Positions 45,331 through 59,288 of a stretch of DNA of 64,000 bases are shown here, piece after piece. The notes beneath the pieces are model-generated. The model ran no database searches, was not told the origin of the DNA, and saw nothing but the letters and a program-made list of their open reading frames with translations. This stretch comes from Anolis sagrei (lineage: Eukaryota > Chordata > Lepidosauria > Squamata > Anolidae). Numbering within the stretch: the first letter of the stretch is position 1; the number at the start of each line of letters is the position of its first letter. The stretch spans positions 53,088,866-53,152,865 of the forward strand of contig NC_090023.1 in NCBI RefSeq assembly GCF_037176765.1, read 5' to 3'. Made by a program: the position numbers and the translations under genes.

Positions 45331-45778
45331 GGTTATGAGAGTTGTTTTTTTTACTTTACTACCTATACCTGATCAAAAATGGTATAGGTGTAATAAATCA
45401 CTATTGTTATTATTCTTATTATTTTTATCATCATCATCATCAACAACAACAACAAAGACATGGCTCCAGAAAAGAATTCTAGGTAATGAAGAGACAAATA
45501 AGTTTCTTAATGAAGCCCTTCCATCACATATTACACTTTCTCTTTTTGTTTCTCAAACAGAAACAAGTCTGTACTTGTTCATGTTATTACAAGTACTTCC
45601 TTCATGTTTTTTCTAATTCTAAGAGAATTCACTAATAAATGGAGACACAATTTTTGTCATTAGATTCTTTTGCTCTTCCCCTGTCAATATCATACGAATA
45701 ATGCGATATAGCAAAAATGCAGTTCAACCAGTGGTCACTGTACAGTGTTGTAATTTTTATATTGGTATTCTGAGGAGA

Positions 45779-46258
45779 CAAACCTGGACACAGCGTTTTA
45801 TTTGAGAACACAGAAATGCTGGACCATTCTCACAACCACCATGTCAGACTACACAGAGAAGCCATTGAAATACACAAGCATGTGGATAATTTCAACAGAA
45901 AGGAGGAAACCATGAAAATGAACAAAATCTGACTACCAGTATTAAAAAAACTCTAAAATTACAACAGAGAGGAAACAAACAAGGACATTTAATCACCTCT
46001 CAACAAAAGTTTGCTCCAGGCACTGTCAGGCCATTATAGGCTAATCAAGGTGGTCAGTTGAAACATTCACACCTAGCTCCAGCAGACAAGAGTCCTTTGT
46101 CTCACCCTGGTCATTCCACAGATATATAAACCCTTTTTCCTAGTTCCAACAGACCTCACTACCTCTGAGGATGCTTGCCATAGATGCAGGCAAAACATCA
46201 AGAGAGAATGCCTCTAGACCATGGCCATATAGCCCAAAAAAACCTACCACAACCCAGT
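45779..46258 (+). mobile_element. Penelope-like element, 3' region
   Basis: The + strand begins in the GIY-YIG tail (VRLHREAIEIHKHVDNFNRK-like), then has the untranslated 'acctctcaacaaaagtttgc', 'caaggtggtcagttgaaac' and the terminal block 'gaggatgcttgccatagatg'. This is the single-copy counterpart of the 333-bp units. Confidence 0.88.
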
Positions 46259-46379
46259 ACAAAAGTCATTAAGTAACAATTAAACCATTTCCAGCTTGAA
46301 ACAATGAACATTAAAAATATTAAAACATGTTTAAACTACAAACAAATCCTTTTAAAATCCTCAAAACAGCACCACACAG

Positions 46380-46620
46380 CATTAGCAACCCAATCCTCAA
46401 GGCTTGGAGAAACATATTTTTTTTTCACCTTCCGCCATTAGAAGAAGCAAGAATGAGATCATCATGTCTTCTCTAGCTAGAGAGATCCAAAGTCTGGGAG
46501 CTGTCATTGAGAAGGCCCTCTCCTTTGTTCCACCATACGGTCCTGAGAAAATAGTGGAAGAGATTAATCTAGGGAGATAACCTGTTCTCAAACTGTATAA
46601 GGCATTCTAAAGGCACTTCC
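46380..46620 (-). mobile_element. CR1/L2-like LINE coding remnant
   Basis: Antisense of 'gagaaggccctctcctttg' and 'cctgagaaaatagtgg', as in 20319-20480. Confidence 0.5.
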
Positions 46621-47110
46621 AGACAGGGCCAAAATGCATGACTTGTTTTGCTTTTATCTGAGGAGTCCAAATGACACCTCCAGTAAAAGCAAGTTAATCA
46701 AGACAAAACTGGTTTTTCCCAGTTTGCTCTATATTAACTCAACACCTAGAAAGCTAGGGCTGGATCTGTCCAGGTATCGGGCCTGTGGTGATTGATTACC
46801 AGGACTGCTTCTGCAATCCTGGGAGTCAATCCCCACAGCCATCCCAGTTCTTTAGCAGCAGCCAGGCCCCTAGGCAGAGTATGCCTGTTGCTTGAAAATG
46901 ATGTGTCAGGAGGTGTGGAAGACACTCCTCCCCCTTCCCACCTCCCGAAACATTGTTTCAAGTGTCAGGAGTACTCTGTGGGGGGCCTGCAGTGCTAGCA
47001 GTCCCCTCTAGTAAGTTTTAAGGGACAAAATGGGGGGCTGGAGGGGGCCTGGATGCCATCCTGAGTCAACCTTTAATTTGCCTGGGAAGACCTTCAACCA
47101 CCCCTTAAAC

Positions 47111-47513
47111 CAGTGGTTTCCCAACCTTCTTTTTCATCAGAGACCACTTGACCAGCGACCACTTTGACCAGGGACCACTTTGACTAGTGACCACTTGACC
47201 AGGACAATTTGACCAGGGACCACTCTCCAACATTAGTGCCAAATGGGTTACGAATCAGTTTTTTGTTAACTTTAGATTTGGTTTGATTATTTGGGGTGCT
47301 GATTCATGCAATTGCATTGGGTAGACCACATCAGCTCTAGTTTCTGATACAGAATATTTGCTGCGGTCATAGACAGGGAAGGAGTGGCAGGTGGTACAAA
47401 AGGAGTGGAAATAAAATAAATAAAATACCATAAATAAATAAAGAGGAAGGAGGCTTACGGACCAGATTTTTGTCCTCACAGCCCACTGGTGGTCCACAGC
47501 CCAAGAACCATTG
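47111..47513 (+). mobile_element. Non-autonomous hAT element, family B, with TSD
   Basis: Ends CAGTGGTTTCCCAACCTT and CCCAAGAACCATTG are inverted. CCTTAAAC (47103-47110) and CCTTAAAG (47514-47521) are an 8-bp duplication with one mismatch. The left part has four 'gaccagggaccactttgac' type units. 403 bp. Confidence 0.88.
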
Positions 47514-49428
47514 CCTTAAAGGAAAGCCCCAGGATTTGGGTTGCTGGTGGAGACAGAAACCTGGGAAAAAGCAGGTTATTTTAATCCACTTCCTCCTGGG
47601 TTTGAATTGTGCTCAGAAACTGACCGGCAGTCAATTGAGTAGTTACAACAGACGACTCATGTGTTCCCCGTAAAGATGAAACCTCGGCACCTGAAATTTC
47701 ATATTGAAATTAAAGGGACTTTGTGTTTTAATGGACTTAACTTTAATTAAAACTCTAATCTGTTTTTCCAATTCTAGTCATTAGGTGGTAGACTTACATA
47801 ACCTTCTCTAACAAAAAACAGAGAATATGATAAGGGAAGAAGCACTTGCATGCATAAAAAAGAAGCAAGAGTACACTGAGAAAAGAAAGAAGCTACTTGC
47901 GTGGGAAGGAAAGAAATAATGGAATGCAGGCTACAGAGGTTCTAACAATTGAAAAGACAGGTACACATGTGAATATGTAATTAATAATTAATCAAACTGT
48001 GCATACACAAAAGTCCACTGCCGCTCTCACAAATTAAAAATAGGAATACCACATATATTCCCTGCTATAACATTCTATTTGGAATGTCAGAAACTCCAAA
48101 GGTCCCTCATTCCCTTAGAAATCTATTCTTTTTATACTTGTTTTATTTTGCTTCATATGGAGACACCATGCAATAAGCTTCTTCTAAATGCCAGAGAGGG
48201 AGGGAAGAAAAGAGGGTGTTTTCGTTAAATTACTGGACTTCTTACATTTCATGTAGTTTATGCCTGTGCTCATTACATTCCAGTTATGTTTGATTCATAT
48301 TTGTCCTCCCCGGCAGCTGCTTTTAGCATATCTTGTTGGATTGTCTGCTGAAGTTAATGGTGGTTTGAAAGGTTACAACAGGAGCAGATCGTCAAGATGT
48401 TTTGGCCACAATTCCATTAACTCCACTCAACATAACCCAGGTTGTGGAGTGGAACGGTCAAATCTTAAACACTCCTGGCTTTCCATATAGAATTGAATAA
48501 AAAAGAACATTGTAGCCTTTGAGCTCTCCAAAGACATAGTCACATCTCATATCAGAAAAGTACAGGGAAGGAAGACATGTTTATCAAACACCCGAGCAAT
48601 ACCTCACTAGCAAACAGTTGCCATCTGGATCGGTCACAATTGGTGCTGACCTGAGCTGCTGGAAATCTGGCCCTGTAAGACTTTGAATTTTACTTTTGCT
48701 CATATTGACATTCAGACTATAACTTAAGCCATGTTGACATGGGCCAGATAAAATGAATTCACCTCCAACCCACTGCAAACAGCCTACATGTTGTACAGCT
48801 AGTTTTGCAGCAGAAGTGCTGCTTCCAGTCATTGATCTGCCACAAGAAGAACTACATGTTCCTGCTGAGGTTCCAGGAAACTACAGGTGATCCTGCTGTT
48901 TTTGACTTGTGGACAATGAAGAATTCACAAACAAAAAGATCCACAGCTATGTCACCAGCCAGAAGCAGCCCCCATGGCTTCTAGTGCTGATATTTCTGGG
49001 CTTGCTACTGCCAAGTCACCAGAAGAACATTGCCTATGAGACTCTGTTCTTGATTAACAAACAAGCAGCCCCAGTCTCAGGAGGACAGGAAATATGTGCC
49101 AATGTGCTGACCACTTGACCAACTGTCTGGAAAACAGTTTGGCCTTAGTGTGCTCCCATGCTGTATCTTGTGCAACTTTGAAGCAGAGTTCTCTGGAGTA
49201 TTTCTGCAGCAGCAGACGTAGCCTTAGCTGTTTCAGAGCAAATTGGAAGTGCTGACACACCTTAATAGGTAGAGATCTTATGTGCATTACTGTCTTCTAT
49301 TTCAAAGTTAGTCAGAGATTAATTCTTTCTTTGAAGGCATTATTTATTTGAAAAGTTTTTTTTTATTTGACTCTGATTTAAAGATAAGAGAGAAGTTAGG
49401 AGGGGCCCTGCATTTTGTCTGTCTACCT

Positions 49429-50383
49429 CAGTGGTTCTTAACCTATGGGCTGAGGACCACCAGTGGACCGTGAGGATGAAAATCCAGTCCGCAAGCCTCC
49501 TCCCTCTTTATTTATTAACCAGCTTGGGTACCCAGTGGTGCCTGGGTTATTTGAAAAAGGCATTATTCATTTTGGAATGTTAGGTAATATCATGTAGTTA
49601 ATTAGTAACACTGTTTATTAGGGGAAAGCCAGCCTTTGATTTCATTGTTTATGAATGCTCCAATTTGAAAATACATAAAGATGAGGGTGAAGTATGATTC
49701 CCAGAATTGTGGTTCAGTCCTCCCCAAACCAAGCCTGTATGCACAATTGGCCATAGGAAAGGGTAGGAGAGGATTAAGGGAGAGGCAGTGGGAGGGATCA
49801 TGCAAATTCCATGCAAGGAACCCGGGGGTGCCTGCCTGTGGTGGAGGAAACATGTCAAATCTAAGATGAAATTCTCCCCGAATGAAAGAATTCGGTGGGT
49901 GTTGGGGCGTAGTGTTTAGGGAGGACATTGGCAGCGTTTGGGCTATATGTTCATGGCACTCACTCTAACCTTCAATGTTAATTGAGGGAGTGCCTTTGGA
50001 GGCTTCTCAGTACTTGGAACTATAGCCTGTTTGTGGAAGCCAGAGGCTATCGGTGTAAGTGAACGCCTCTGCCTCATACACATTTTTCACTTTTATTATG
50101 TGTATAGATTTAATTTAATTTAATTTATTCCTGCTCCTTTTGCACCGCCTGCCACACCTTCCCTGTTGCTGACACGGCATATGTTCTGTATCAGAAACTA
50201 GAACTGATGTGGTCTAGTACAATTTTCTGAATCAGCACCCCAAACCAAATCTAAAGTTGAACAAAAACTGATTCATAACCCTTTTGGTACTAATATTGGA
50301 GAGTGGTCCCTGGTTAAGAGGTCCCTGATCAAAGTGGTCTCTGGTCAAGTGGTCCCTGGTCAAAAAAAGGTTGGGAACCATTG
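49429..50383 (-). mobile_element. Non-autonomous hAT element, family B, with an insertion
   Basis: Inverse orientation to 47111-47513: starts CAGTGGTTCTTAACC and ends 'aaggttgggaaccattg'. GTCTACCT (49421-49428) and TTCTACCT (50384-50391) are the target duplication with one mismatch. An insert of about 590 bp at about 49519-50107 separates its two parts. Confidence 0.87.
49519..50107 (+). mobile_element. Unclassified element inserted in hAT family B
   Basis: Defined by comparison with the uninterrupted copy at 47111-47513. Its left end 'cctgggttatttgaaaaagg' matches (inverted) the right end of 26345-26985. Its right end is 'ttttattatgtgtatagatt'. No inverted ends or duplication are obvious, which would fit a Helitron-like element but does not prove it. 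Confidence 0.6.
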
Positions 50384-51746
50384 TTCTACCTGGACAGCAG
50401 ACTGAGCAAGCACAAGAAGTCGGGGGGGAGGGGGGCAGTAAATCACATTTTTATTTAAATTGCGGCCATTAAGTGGAAACGAAATCTACACTTTCATCTG
50501 GAATGGGCAGACTTTATGTAAATCTGTACTCTCTATTGTTCATTTTTGGGTGGTGCAGTTCTGCTTTTTTGATAATGCAATAAGTCAACAACCTAAGAAA
50601 ACAGTGGAGGGGGTTGCTGGGTTCTTTGCACAGAAACCTAGTTGTGCTGTTCCTTTTATGATGAAGCAATGCTTAAAATTTCCAGGAAATAGCTAATTTA
50701 GTCTCTAGCAGCAAATAAAACATAAAGTCTTGTTAGATGTTAAGATTAACTGGTTTTATTTGGCATAAGCTTTTGTGGATTCCAAACTAATGCAAAAGAA
50801 GAAGAAAAGAAAAAAAATACCAACCAGTAGTTATTATTTGAAATTATTGCATACTGAAAGCAAACTCTTTACAGTGACCACATACCAAATATTTCTCACT
50901 CTTCCTTCTAGCTAATCTCATAGTCTTTACAACACACAAGACAAGGCATGTGACTTGAACTACATTCTAGAAATGATTGTTTGTGATGACGACAGCCTTT
51001 CTCATTCATAACTTGGTGCTGTGCTAACATTACATCACCGGGAATCATGAGGTTTTCATAGTTGCAGCCATATGTACAATTTTGTAATTTGGTTCTACTA
51101 TTATAATGACTTCTGTTTGACTCTCCTTCAAGCTTGTGACAGCAGAGAACAAAATCAACGAGGTCTAACTGTTCTTTCTGTGGTTAACCAAAAGCTTGAA
51201 GAAGGTGGGCTTCAACTCCCAGAAACCCTTAACCACTATATGTAGTATGTATCTTGGGACTTAAAGGGTTAAAGTCCAAAAACAAACTTTCTTGAATTAT
51301 GCTTTAAAGAGACTTACATATTTTCCAGATGCATGCACATTGAGGCCGATATCCAAAATGTTTGTAACTTCCCAGTTCTGATCCTCAGGCTCACTATACA
51401 AACCTCTCTGTCCTCACAATTACACATTGCTGGAGCCCTTTTCCAGTCTGGTTAATTTTGTATCAGTACTTCATAATACAACTATTATAAAGTAATAGCC
51501 AGAAGAATGTTTACATTCAATTATGGCTGCTATTTCCCTTCCAATGTAGGGATTGTCCCAAGGTAGGGATTGTCCCCTTGGGATTCCCCAGTTTTCTCAA
51601 AGAAGTAATTGTTTCTATAACACACTGCTTTTTGTTCATTACTTTTATTACAGTGGATTTTTGAATTTTGAAAAAGCCTCCAAATATGGGAAATCAGTCT
51701 TTAATTTTAGTATTTTGCAGAATTGAAAAAAGTCCTTGTAAATTAT

Positions 51747-51777
51747 TATTGTTGTTGTTGTTGTTGTTGTTGTTTTG
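51747..51777. repeat. (TTG)n microsatellite
   Basis: About ten GTT units follow a short ATT run. Confidence 0.9.
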
Positions 51778-52446
51778 TATCAAAAGCATTGCATAAATTA
51801 GTATAAAACTGATAAATAGAAGGAGCACAAGCGGCTTAATATTCTTTGACCAAGAACAGGCAACAGCAACCGCATTATCTGTATCCTCAAACGTTTCTTC
51901 CACTGAACATGAGGCAGGACATTGCGGACAAGCATACAGATTCAGAGTTGTCTGTTCTGCTCCACGGTCACACAAGGTGGAGGATTCTTTTAGGTAGTGC
52001 CCACTTTTACTTATACATCTGTCTTTTCCTCATTGGTTTTGTACTAGTCAGAGAGGGAAAGAATGTAAGTCTTATCAGAAGTTCTCTCAAACTCATCAAT
52101 CTGTTGGCTTCCTAATTGCCTTGATGGATTAAGAAAACAGCTTTCTTCTCTCTCTGCTTTCTTTTTGAAATGCAAACACCATGGGTCATACAGTCACACC
52201 ATCTTTTTATCAAACAGAAATGTAAAATCACTGCGCTATCATATTGTTCCTTACTCAATCATGTCAATGTTCCCATATTAAACCATTAAAAAAATCCCTA
52301 AATTGCTACTGAACTTTTCATTTATGGATGTGGGAGCCTACACAGAATATCCACTATAGTATTATTTTAAATTTGAAAAAGTGAGTGTTAATTAATTAAA
52401 AGAGAGGACAATTTCTCACATCAGAATATATGGAATTTATGGCTGG

Positions 52447-52545
52447 ACCTATGGCTGGATCCATATAATGCAGTTTCCGGATCCAGATTATCTGCTTTGA
52501 ACTGGATTATATGAGTCTACACTGCCATATATTAAATACATACAG
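52447..52545. mobile_element. Palindromic MITE, partial
   Basis: 'tggatccatataatgcag' and 'tctgctttgaactggattat' then 'gtctacactgccatat', the left half of the 37373 type. Confidence 0.6.
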
Positions 52546-54198
52546 TCTGCTTGTCAGTGCTTCCAGGTGAATACTTGCAATACTACCAGTCAAAAAACAT
52601 TATGCAGGAATTCCATCTTTCCCTGCTTAACATTTGTTTGCAGTAAAGGGGGGGAAAAGATGAAATGAGTGTTGGGAAAATACAGGAGAGTTACAAATGG
52701 AAAATGACATTTTCTGAAAACCACCCACTCACTCGCTTGCACAATCAGAGCCATAGTCTGGAAGTATAAAATGTTTCAATATTATAGTGATGTTGGAGAA
52801 GAATTTGCATGGCTTCTGCAGAGAACAAACCCATCTCATCAGACTTGGGAATTCTTTGGGAATGTCAAGAGATAGGCAGGTGATACAGTAAGAAAGTATT
52901 ATATACTTCAATTTCCAAAAGCTTTTTAACAGAACAGTTGAAGGATTTTGCATAGAATTTGCACACATGGAGCAGGAGGAACAGTTGTCTATTTGGACTA
53001 GTTGGCAACATTTGTGCTCCTAAATATTGTTGGACAACAATCCTTCTTTACCATTGGCGGCACAGGTTGTGTCTGAAGAGAGGTGGACTTTATGGATTAC
53101 TGATTTGTTAAAGGACAGTGAGTAAAATGAATAGTTCCAATGGATTAGTGGAGAGAATTGAACAGTAAGATCTATGAAGGATCTGCAAAGTATTCACTAA
53201 GTTTATTCATCCATTTCCTGGAATCAGAAATAAACAGACAAGTGATGAATTCCAAGCGACAACAAATTTTGTAAAATGACAAAAACCTAAGTGGACTAGT
53301 AGAGAACAATGTGTCACATGCAAAATCAGTCCTAGAAAATATGAAGTGACATGTGTCTCATAAGTCAAACTAGGAAGAACTGGCCACAGTACAGTTTCTG
53401 AATGTATACCTGTTACTCTAGGAAAACGTAGGCTCCTGGTGTAGGGTTGCCATGCTAATGGAGTAGAAATAATTAAATAAAGGTGCATTGTGGGATGTGC
53501 GTATATGGCCTGCTAAGTATGCACATGCCATGAAATATGATCTACTAATTAGTGATGTAGCTGTGATGTATTAAGGTACATTCTGTGATTTCCATACAGA
53601 AATGTATAAAAGGTTTTTGTTTTTTTCTTGCTTAGGGTGTCTGTTTTTTTAATGGTCTTGAGATGCCAGGCACCTTATTTTGCTGCAGCTGAAATTATGC
53701 TTATTAACTCACAGATAGATCATTAAATGAGTTGCTTTTCTATGCAGGTTGTACAAATTCATAGAAGTTAACTGCGATGGTTAAATGCACCGTCCTTCAA
53801 TGTTTAGAGGCAATGTCCTTTGAATACAATATTGCTTTCATGTCCTACTAAAGAGTTTTCTGAAAATACCTCAATAAACATGGGAAACAACTTGCAACTT
53901 TTAGCAGACAGCAGCTTTGTTTTCACCCAAAGCTGGGGAACTTGTGTTGCTACAGACACAGCTGGTTTCTGATTCCTACCTCCTACTCTTAGCCTGGACT
54001 GTGGGGAGGAATGAGGTTCAGCAATATCTGAGGTCTCACGAACAAGACAGTGGATTTCCCAAAGCCAGACCAGACCAGCGACCACAGTGGAATCCCCAGC
54101 CAGTTGACATCGCATTCCTTGTTCTTTCTCCAGATACATGAAACCATTGAATTTCTTATAAATAATTTCTGCATGACCATTTCTGTCCTTCTTTTACT

Positions 54199-54903
54199 AA
54201 AGTTACTGGTTACATCCCAAATATATTACTTCAATGCATTCTATGTGGGGTTGCCTTTGAAGACTGTTTGGAAACTTCAACTAGTCCAACAGGTGGCAGC
54301 CAGATTGCTCACCGGAGCACCATACAGGGAGCACCCCCCCCCCCCCCCGCTATATCAATTCCACTGGCTGCCAGTCCATTTCCGAGCACAATTCAAACTG
54401 CTGGTCTTGGCCTATAAAGCCCTAAATGGCTCTGGCCCAGCTTACTTGTCCGAACTATCTCCCTCTACGTTCCGCCTCGTAGTTTAAGATCCACCAGGGA
54501 GGCCCTGCTCTCGGTCCCACCAGCTTCACAAATGCATCTGGTGGGAACGAGGGACAAGGCCTTCTCGGTGGTGACCCTCCACTTGTGGAGCTTGCTCTCC
54601 AGCAAGATTAGATTGGCATCCTCCCCTCTTTCCTTTAGGAAAAAACTGAAATCATGGTTTTAGAACCAGGCCTTTGGCTAGCAGGCATAACGGCCTTTTG
54701 GGCCATATGATTGTTATAACAATGGAATCGGCTATATGATTGTATAACTAGTGTTATTATTTTTAATCTATTGTATATTTTATGGTTTTATGTAGTTATA
54801 TTGTGATATTGCGGCACCGAATTGTTGCCAGTGTTAGCCGCTCTGAGGGGTTGAGAAGGGCGGGGTAGAAATGTTGTAAATAAAATAAATAAATAATAAT
54901 AAA
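54199..54903 (+). mobile_element. CR1/L2-like LINE, C-terminal coding and tail
   Basis: Encodes NAFYVGLPLKTVWKLQLVQQ, then AARLLTGAPYREH and YQFHWLPVHFRAQFKLLVLA, YKALNGSGPAYLSELSP: the conserved end of this LINE group. The tail 'gagaagggcggggtagaaat' ends in (AAATA)n. It is 5' truncated and its frame breaks after SELSPST. A run of 14 C's lies at about 54337. Confidence 0.88.
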
Positions 54904-55494
54904 GTTGCCCTTAACTTTTACTAGGTATTAGACCCTCTTTGAGCATCTGATGAAAGATAGAGATTCTCACACCCAAAACATTCACATAAATACAGTTTTC
55001 CAAATTACAAGAAAATGTAACTTGTAGTTTATGAGACATTTTGAGTTCTCTGCCAGAGAGCTCTAGTACCATAAAAAAAACCTACAAATCCCAGGAAATT
55101 CTCAGGTGCTGTCATGACTATTAACGTAGAATCATTGTAATATTACTGGGTTAGAGAGACCACAGTTGTCCCAATTTGTATTGAGGCTGCATGACTACTA
55201 CTTGTCTTTAGTTGAAAGCTACAGATAGCAGAGAGGTACAGGGGAGAAAACCCTCTGTGTTTTGGAGGAAATTTTTGTGATGACACATACCCTTGTATGC
55301 AAACACTTATTTGGGTCATTCAGGTGTAATGAAATATGGAATTCTACACACACAGGGAAAACATGTCCCATTATATTTCTCAGTCAATTGTAGGGGCAGC
55401 GAATACATCAACATAAAATACGTTCTTCAGAGCATTGGCATGGCACATGGACTTATTCACAGAGTAGAGACCAACTGTACCTCTAGGAACTTGC

Positions 55495-55790
55495 TGAACA
55501 AAAGGTTGGTGGTTTGAATCCAGGGAGCAAGATGAGCTCCCATCGTTAGCCTCAGCTTCTGCCAACTTAGCAGTTCGAAAACATGCAAATGTGAGTAGAT
55601 CAATAGGTACTGCTTCAGAAGAAAGGTAACAGTTCTCCATGCTAGTCATGCCAGCCACATGTCCTAAGAGGCGTCTATGGATAACACCAGCTCTTCAGCT
55701 TAGAAATGGAGATGAGCACCACCCCCCCAGAGTTGGACTCGACTAGACTTAAAGTCAAAGAGAAATCTTTACCTTTAATACCTCTAGAGA
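55495..55790 (+). mobile_element. tRNA-derived SINE, head partly lost
   Basis: 'aaaggttggtggtttgaatcc' (B box) through 'cataagtcaagag'-like end with 'tctttacctttaatacc'. Confidence 0.82.
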
Positions 55791-56435
55791 CTTTGGAAAG
55801 ATGAAGCCTTTAATGACTACCAGCTGTTAAATAAGTAACTCTTTTTTTTTTCAAGCCTGGCAGCTACTGACAAAAGGGAGGAATTTTGTCTAACTGCCAG
55901 TGTTCTCTGTCGACTAATGAAGGAATAAATACTGTTATACTTTTTATATCCTATGCGTTTAAGGCTGGGACCTGATAGAATAGTTCTAAATTAGAGCAAT
56001 CTCAAAATCTGGTCTCTGAATACTATTTCTTAATCCATCTGAAAACTATTTTGATTTGTAATACAAAGCAAATACGGATTTAAAATATCCCTTTATGGTC
56101 TCTCTTATGCATGGTTCAGCTGTTATATCTACTGAAAAGAGGATCTGCTGAGATAGGAGATGTAGTTTATTACTAACACTGCTGGAGTGTACTTTATGAA
56201 TGGGCTATATGGATCATCAAGGCTCATATATTTAATGGGAGCTGCAGTAAAAATTCTTTAAAATGGTATTTTTTTCTACAAAATTGGAAATATTAAACAA
56301 ACTGCTTTATACCAAATGGAATAATTGATCCATTTAAACTCAGTATTGTTGACACTGATTGGCAATGATTCTCCTGATTTTAGGGTAGGAATGTTCCCTT
56401 TACTTCATGGAGATACCTAGTGTTTAATTTAGGCT

Positions 56436-56600
56436 ATAATATTTTTTTTATTTACAGTATTTATATTCCACCCTTCTCACCCCGCAGGGGATTCAGGGTT
56501 GATTACAATGCACATATACATGACAAACATTTAATGCCATTTAGATATACAACATATATAGACAGTCACATAGGCAATTTAACATTCCAGCTTTCTGGCT
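56436..56600 (-). mobile_element. LINE tail fragment
   Basis: 'tatttacagtatttatattcc' and 'acccttctcaccccgcagg', reversed tail. Confidence 0.55.
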
Positions 56601-56814
56601 TCATGAGGGTATGCTTGATTCTGGCCACAGGGGGAGCTGCCACTTCATTGTCCACTTGTGACACCGAGTCCTTGGTGGAGTACTTCCTGATACTTATGCA
56701 CACTGTCAAAAATTAGTTAAATTAGCCTCCCCGCATAAAGCGGTATCTAAATTTCTTACTTGACAAATGTAACTGCCTTTTGGGTTGCATAGGTCAACAG
56801 CAAGCTAAACTATT

Positions 56815-56925
56815 AATGGTTGGGAGCTCACTCCAACTTGGGCTGCTTCGAACTCATGACCTCTCGGTCAGTAAAGATTTAATGCTGCTGGCTACTAACT
56901 AACAGCACCACAGCCCACCGAAGCC
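56815..56925 (-). mobile_element. SINE head fragment
   Basis: Reversed head only: 'cgaactcatgacctctcgg' to 'cagcaccacagccc'. Confidence 0.55.
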
Positions 56926-57934
56926 TGGTATAAGTGTGAAATACAGATATGAGTGTTACCAATGATTTCTCCCCAAATGTGAGAAAGGTGTCATTTTGAA
57001 GCTTTGTTGTTGTTTGCTTGTTTTAACTACAGGATGGGGTGAACTGTCTGTATGATTTTGTGCCTCGGGTGCCAACATAACTTGGTGGCATTGGGCATAC
57101 ACTTGAATATAGCTTGGTGCTCAGGCTTCAGAATGCCATCATGAAAAAGCTTGAACTCTTAGAATGGCATGAAATACACTAAAAACAGAGCTTAGCCTCC
57201 CCTCACTCCTTCTGAAAAAGGACCTTATATCTCTGTGTAATAACTGTTTTACTGAGAATGTTGAATCTGGAACCAAATGTTCATTCAAAACCAAGCAATT
57301 TTCAGCGTAGGCTGGACTTCTGCTTTCTTCTTTTCTGCTTTGAAATATCACATGCCCGCTGCTCTCAGGGGATTCCCTGACTGAGAATTACACATCAGCC
57401 ATGATGAGTAATGGCATATTATTGCTTCCCCTGAGATTACTTCAAGACATGGAGTGTTGTCAGCCACACACTTTCCTTTCATTTTCTAACATTATAATAT
57501 GGATGATGCTAGGAAACAACCAGTGTTTTCAGTGATTCCATGCTGTGCAATGGAGAAATAAGAGAAATGAAGTGGCATGTTAAAGTCATTGGAGGTGCAC
57601 TAGCTAGAGCATACCATATACACTTGTGTATACGTTGAAAAAATTTTGACTAAAAATTGTCACTACCTCCAAACTGAGACAGTTTATATGCAGGTTAATC
57701 CCTGTCCACCCAGCCCTTTGTAATGCCTGCTTGAAAAAAATGATGGCAGGATCTCTTTGAGGGGCTCCCTGGCTATGGAAGAGAAAATAAAGGCTTCCTC
57801 ATCATAATCCATACCTTGGGCACAGTCTAAGTTCTGAGAGGATGGAGGCTGAAAGTGACACAAGCATTTTCATCTCTCTGTGAAATAGTCCCTTGCTGAG
57901 ATCTGTGCTGAGACCGAAGATTTTACCCTCAACT

Positions 57935-58135
57935 TACCAACTGGTGAAAGAGCTGTTCAGCAGTGGAATATATTGCCTTGGGGTGTGGTGGGGTGTCCTT
58001 CCTTGAAGTTTTTAAAACAAAGACTGAATGGACCATCTGCCGGGAGTGCTTTGATTAGGTGTTTCTTCATCATAGCAGGTTGGACTGGATGTCGCTTGGG
58101 ATCTTTCCATCTGTATGATTCTATGATTCAGTGCA
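57935..58135 (+). mobile_element. CR1 LINE 3' end
   Basis: 'gcagtggaatatattgcctt' to the terminal 'tatgattctatgattc'. Confidence 0.8.
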
Positions 58136-58197
58136 CCACCATCAGTAAGAAATAGCTGTAAAATTCACCATAGGCCTGACTCCTTCAAATGCCAGGC

Positions 58198-58198
58198 A

Positions 58199-58229
<31 letters not shown>

Positions 58230-58232
58230 CGA
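58198..58232. repeat. (ATG)n microsatellite
   Basis: Ten or so ATG units followed by ACG units. Confidence 0.9.
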
Positions 58233-58239
58233 CGACAAT

Positions 58240-59288
58240 GACAGTCCACTACTCATTACACCCACGTTGACAGACTTTACCTGCCCAGAACATCAGGAGG
58301 CAGAGGGCTTCTGCAAGTGAAACAATCGGTAGAAGAGAAACATGCAGTGGCAGATTATGTGAAAGGCAGTCAAGAACCAACATTCAAGGAAGTCAATAGT
58401 AGTAAACTGCTTCAAGTGCAAAAGACAAAGAGTGATTAATGTAAAAACACAATCCAGAGCAGAAGAGAAAACTGGCAAAAGAAGGCTCTTCATGGACAGT
58501 TCCTGAGAAAAATTGAGAGCCAAATTGACAAAGAAAAGACATGGCTGTGGCTCACAAATTGAACTTTGAAAAAGGAGACGGGGGGGCTGATTCTGGCAGG
58601 CCAAGAACAAGCCATTAGAACAAATGCCATCTAAGCCAGAATTAAAAAGTCAACGACAGATCCCAAATGTGGACTCTGTAAGGAAGCAGATGAAACAATA
58701 GATCACATCCTCAGCTGCTGCAAGAAGATTGCGCAGACAGACTACAAGAAGAGGCATAACACCATTGCTTAGATGATTCATTGGAACTTGTGACAAAGAA
58801 CTGATGGGATCACAAGCCTGAAAAAGTTACAGAAAATGAAAACATCAAACTACTCTGGGACTTCCAAATTCAGACTGACAGAGTTCTGGAGCATAATACT
58901 CCTGACCTCACGATCGTGTTAAAAAACAAAGTATAGATTGTTGATGTTGCCATCCCAGGTGACAGCAGGATTGAAGAGAAACAAGCAGAAAAGCTGACAC
59001 AATATGAGTACTTAAAGATCGAACTGCAAAGACTGTGGCACAAGCCAGTAAAGGTGGTCCCGGTGGTGATTGGCACACTGGGTGCAATGCCTAAAGACCT
59101 TGGCCTGCACTTAAACACAATCGGCGCTGACAAAATTGCCAGCTGCAGGCCACCCTACTGGGATCTGCATACATTATTTGCCGATACATCACACATTTCT
59201 AGACACTTGGGAAGTGTCTGACGTGTGATCCAATACAACAGCCAGTAGAGTGATCTTATCTGCTGTGGACCCATCTTGTTGTATTTCA

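Noticed and set aside
48909-49118. Open frame with a hydrophobic stretch (LLVLIFLGLLLP)
   Set aside because: Single short frame without signal, acceptor or donor in the right phase; no neighbour supports it.
53804-54139. Open frames on both strands before the LINE at 54199
   Set aside because: No homology is evident and both strands are equally open.
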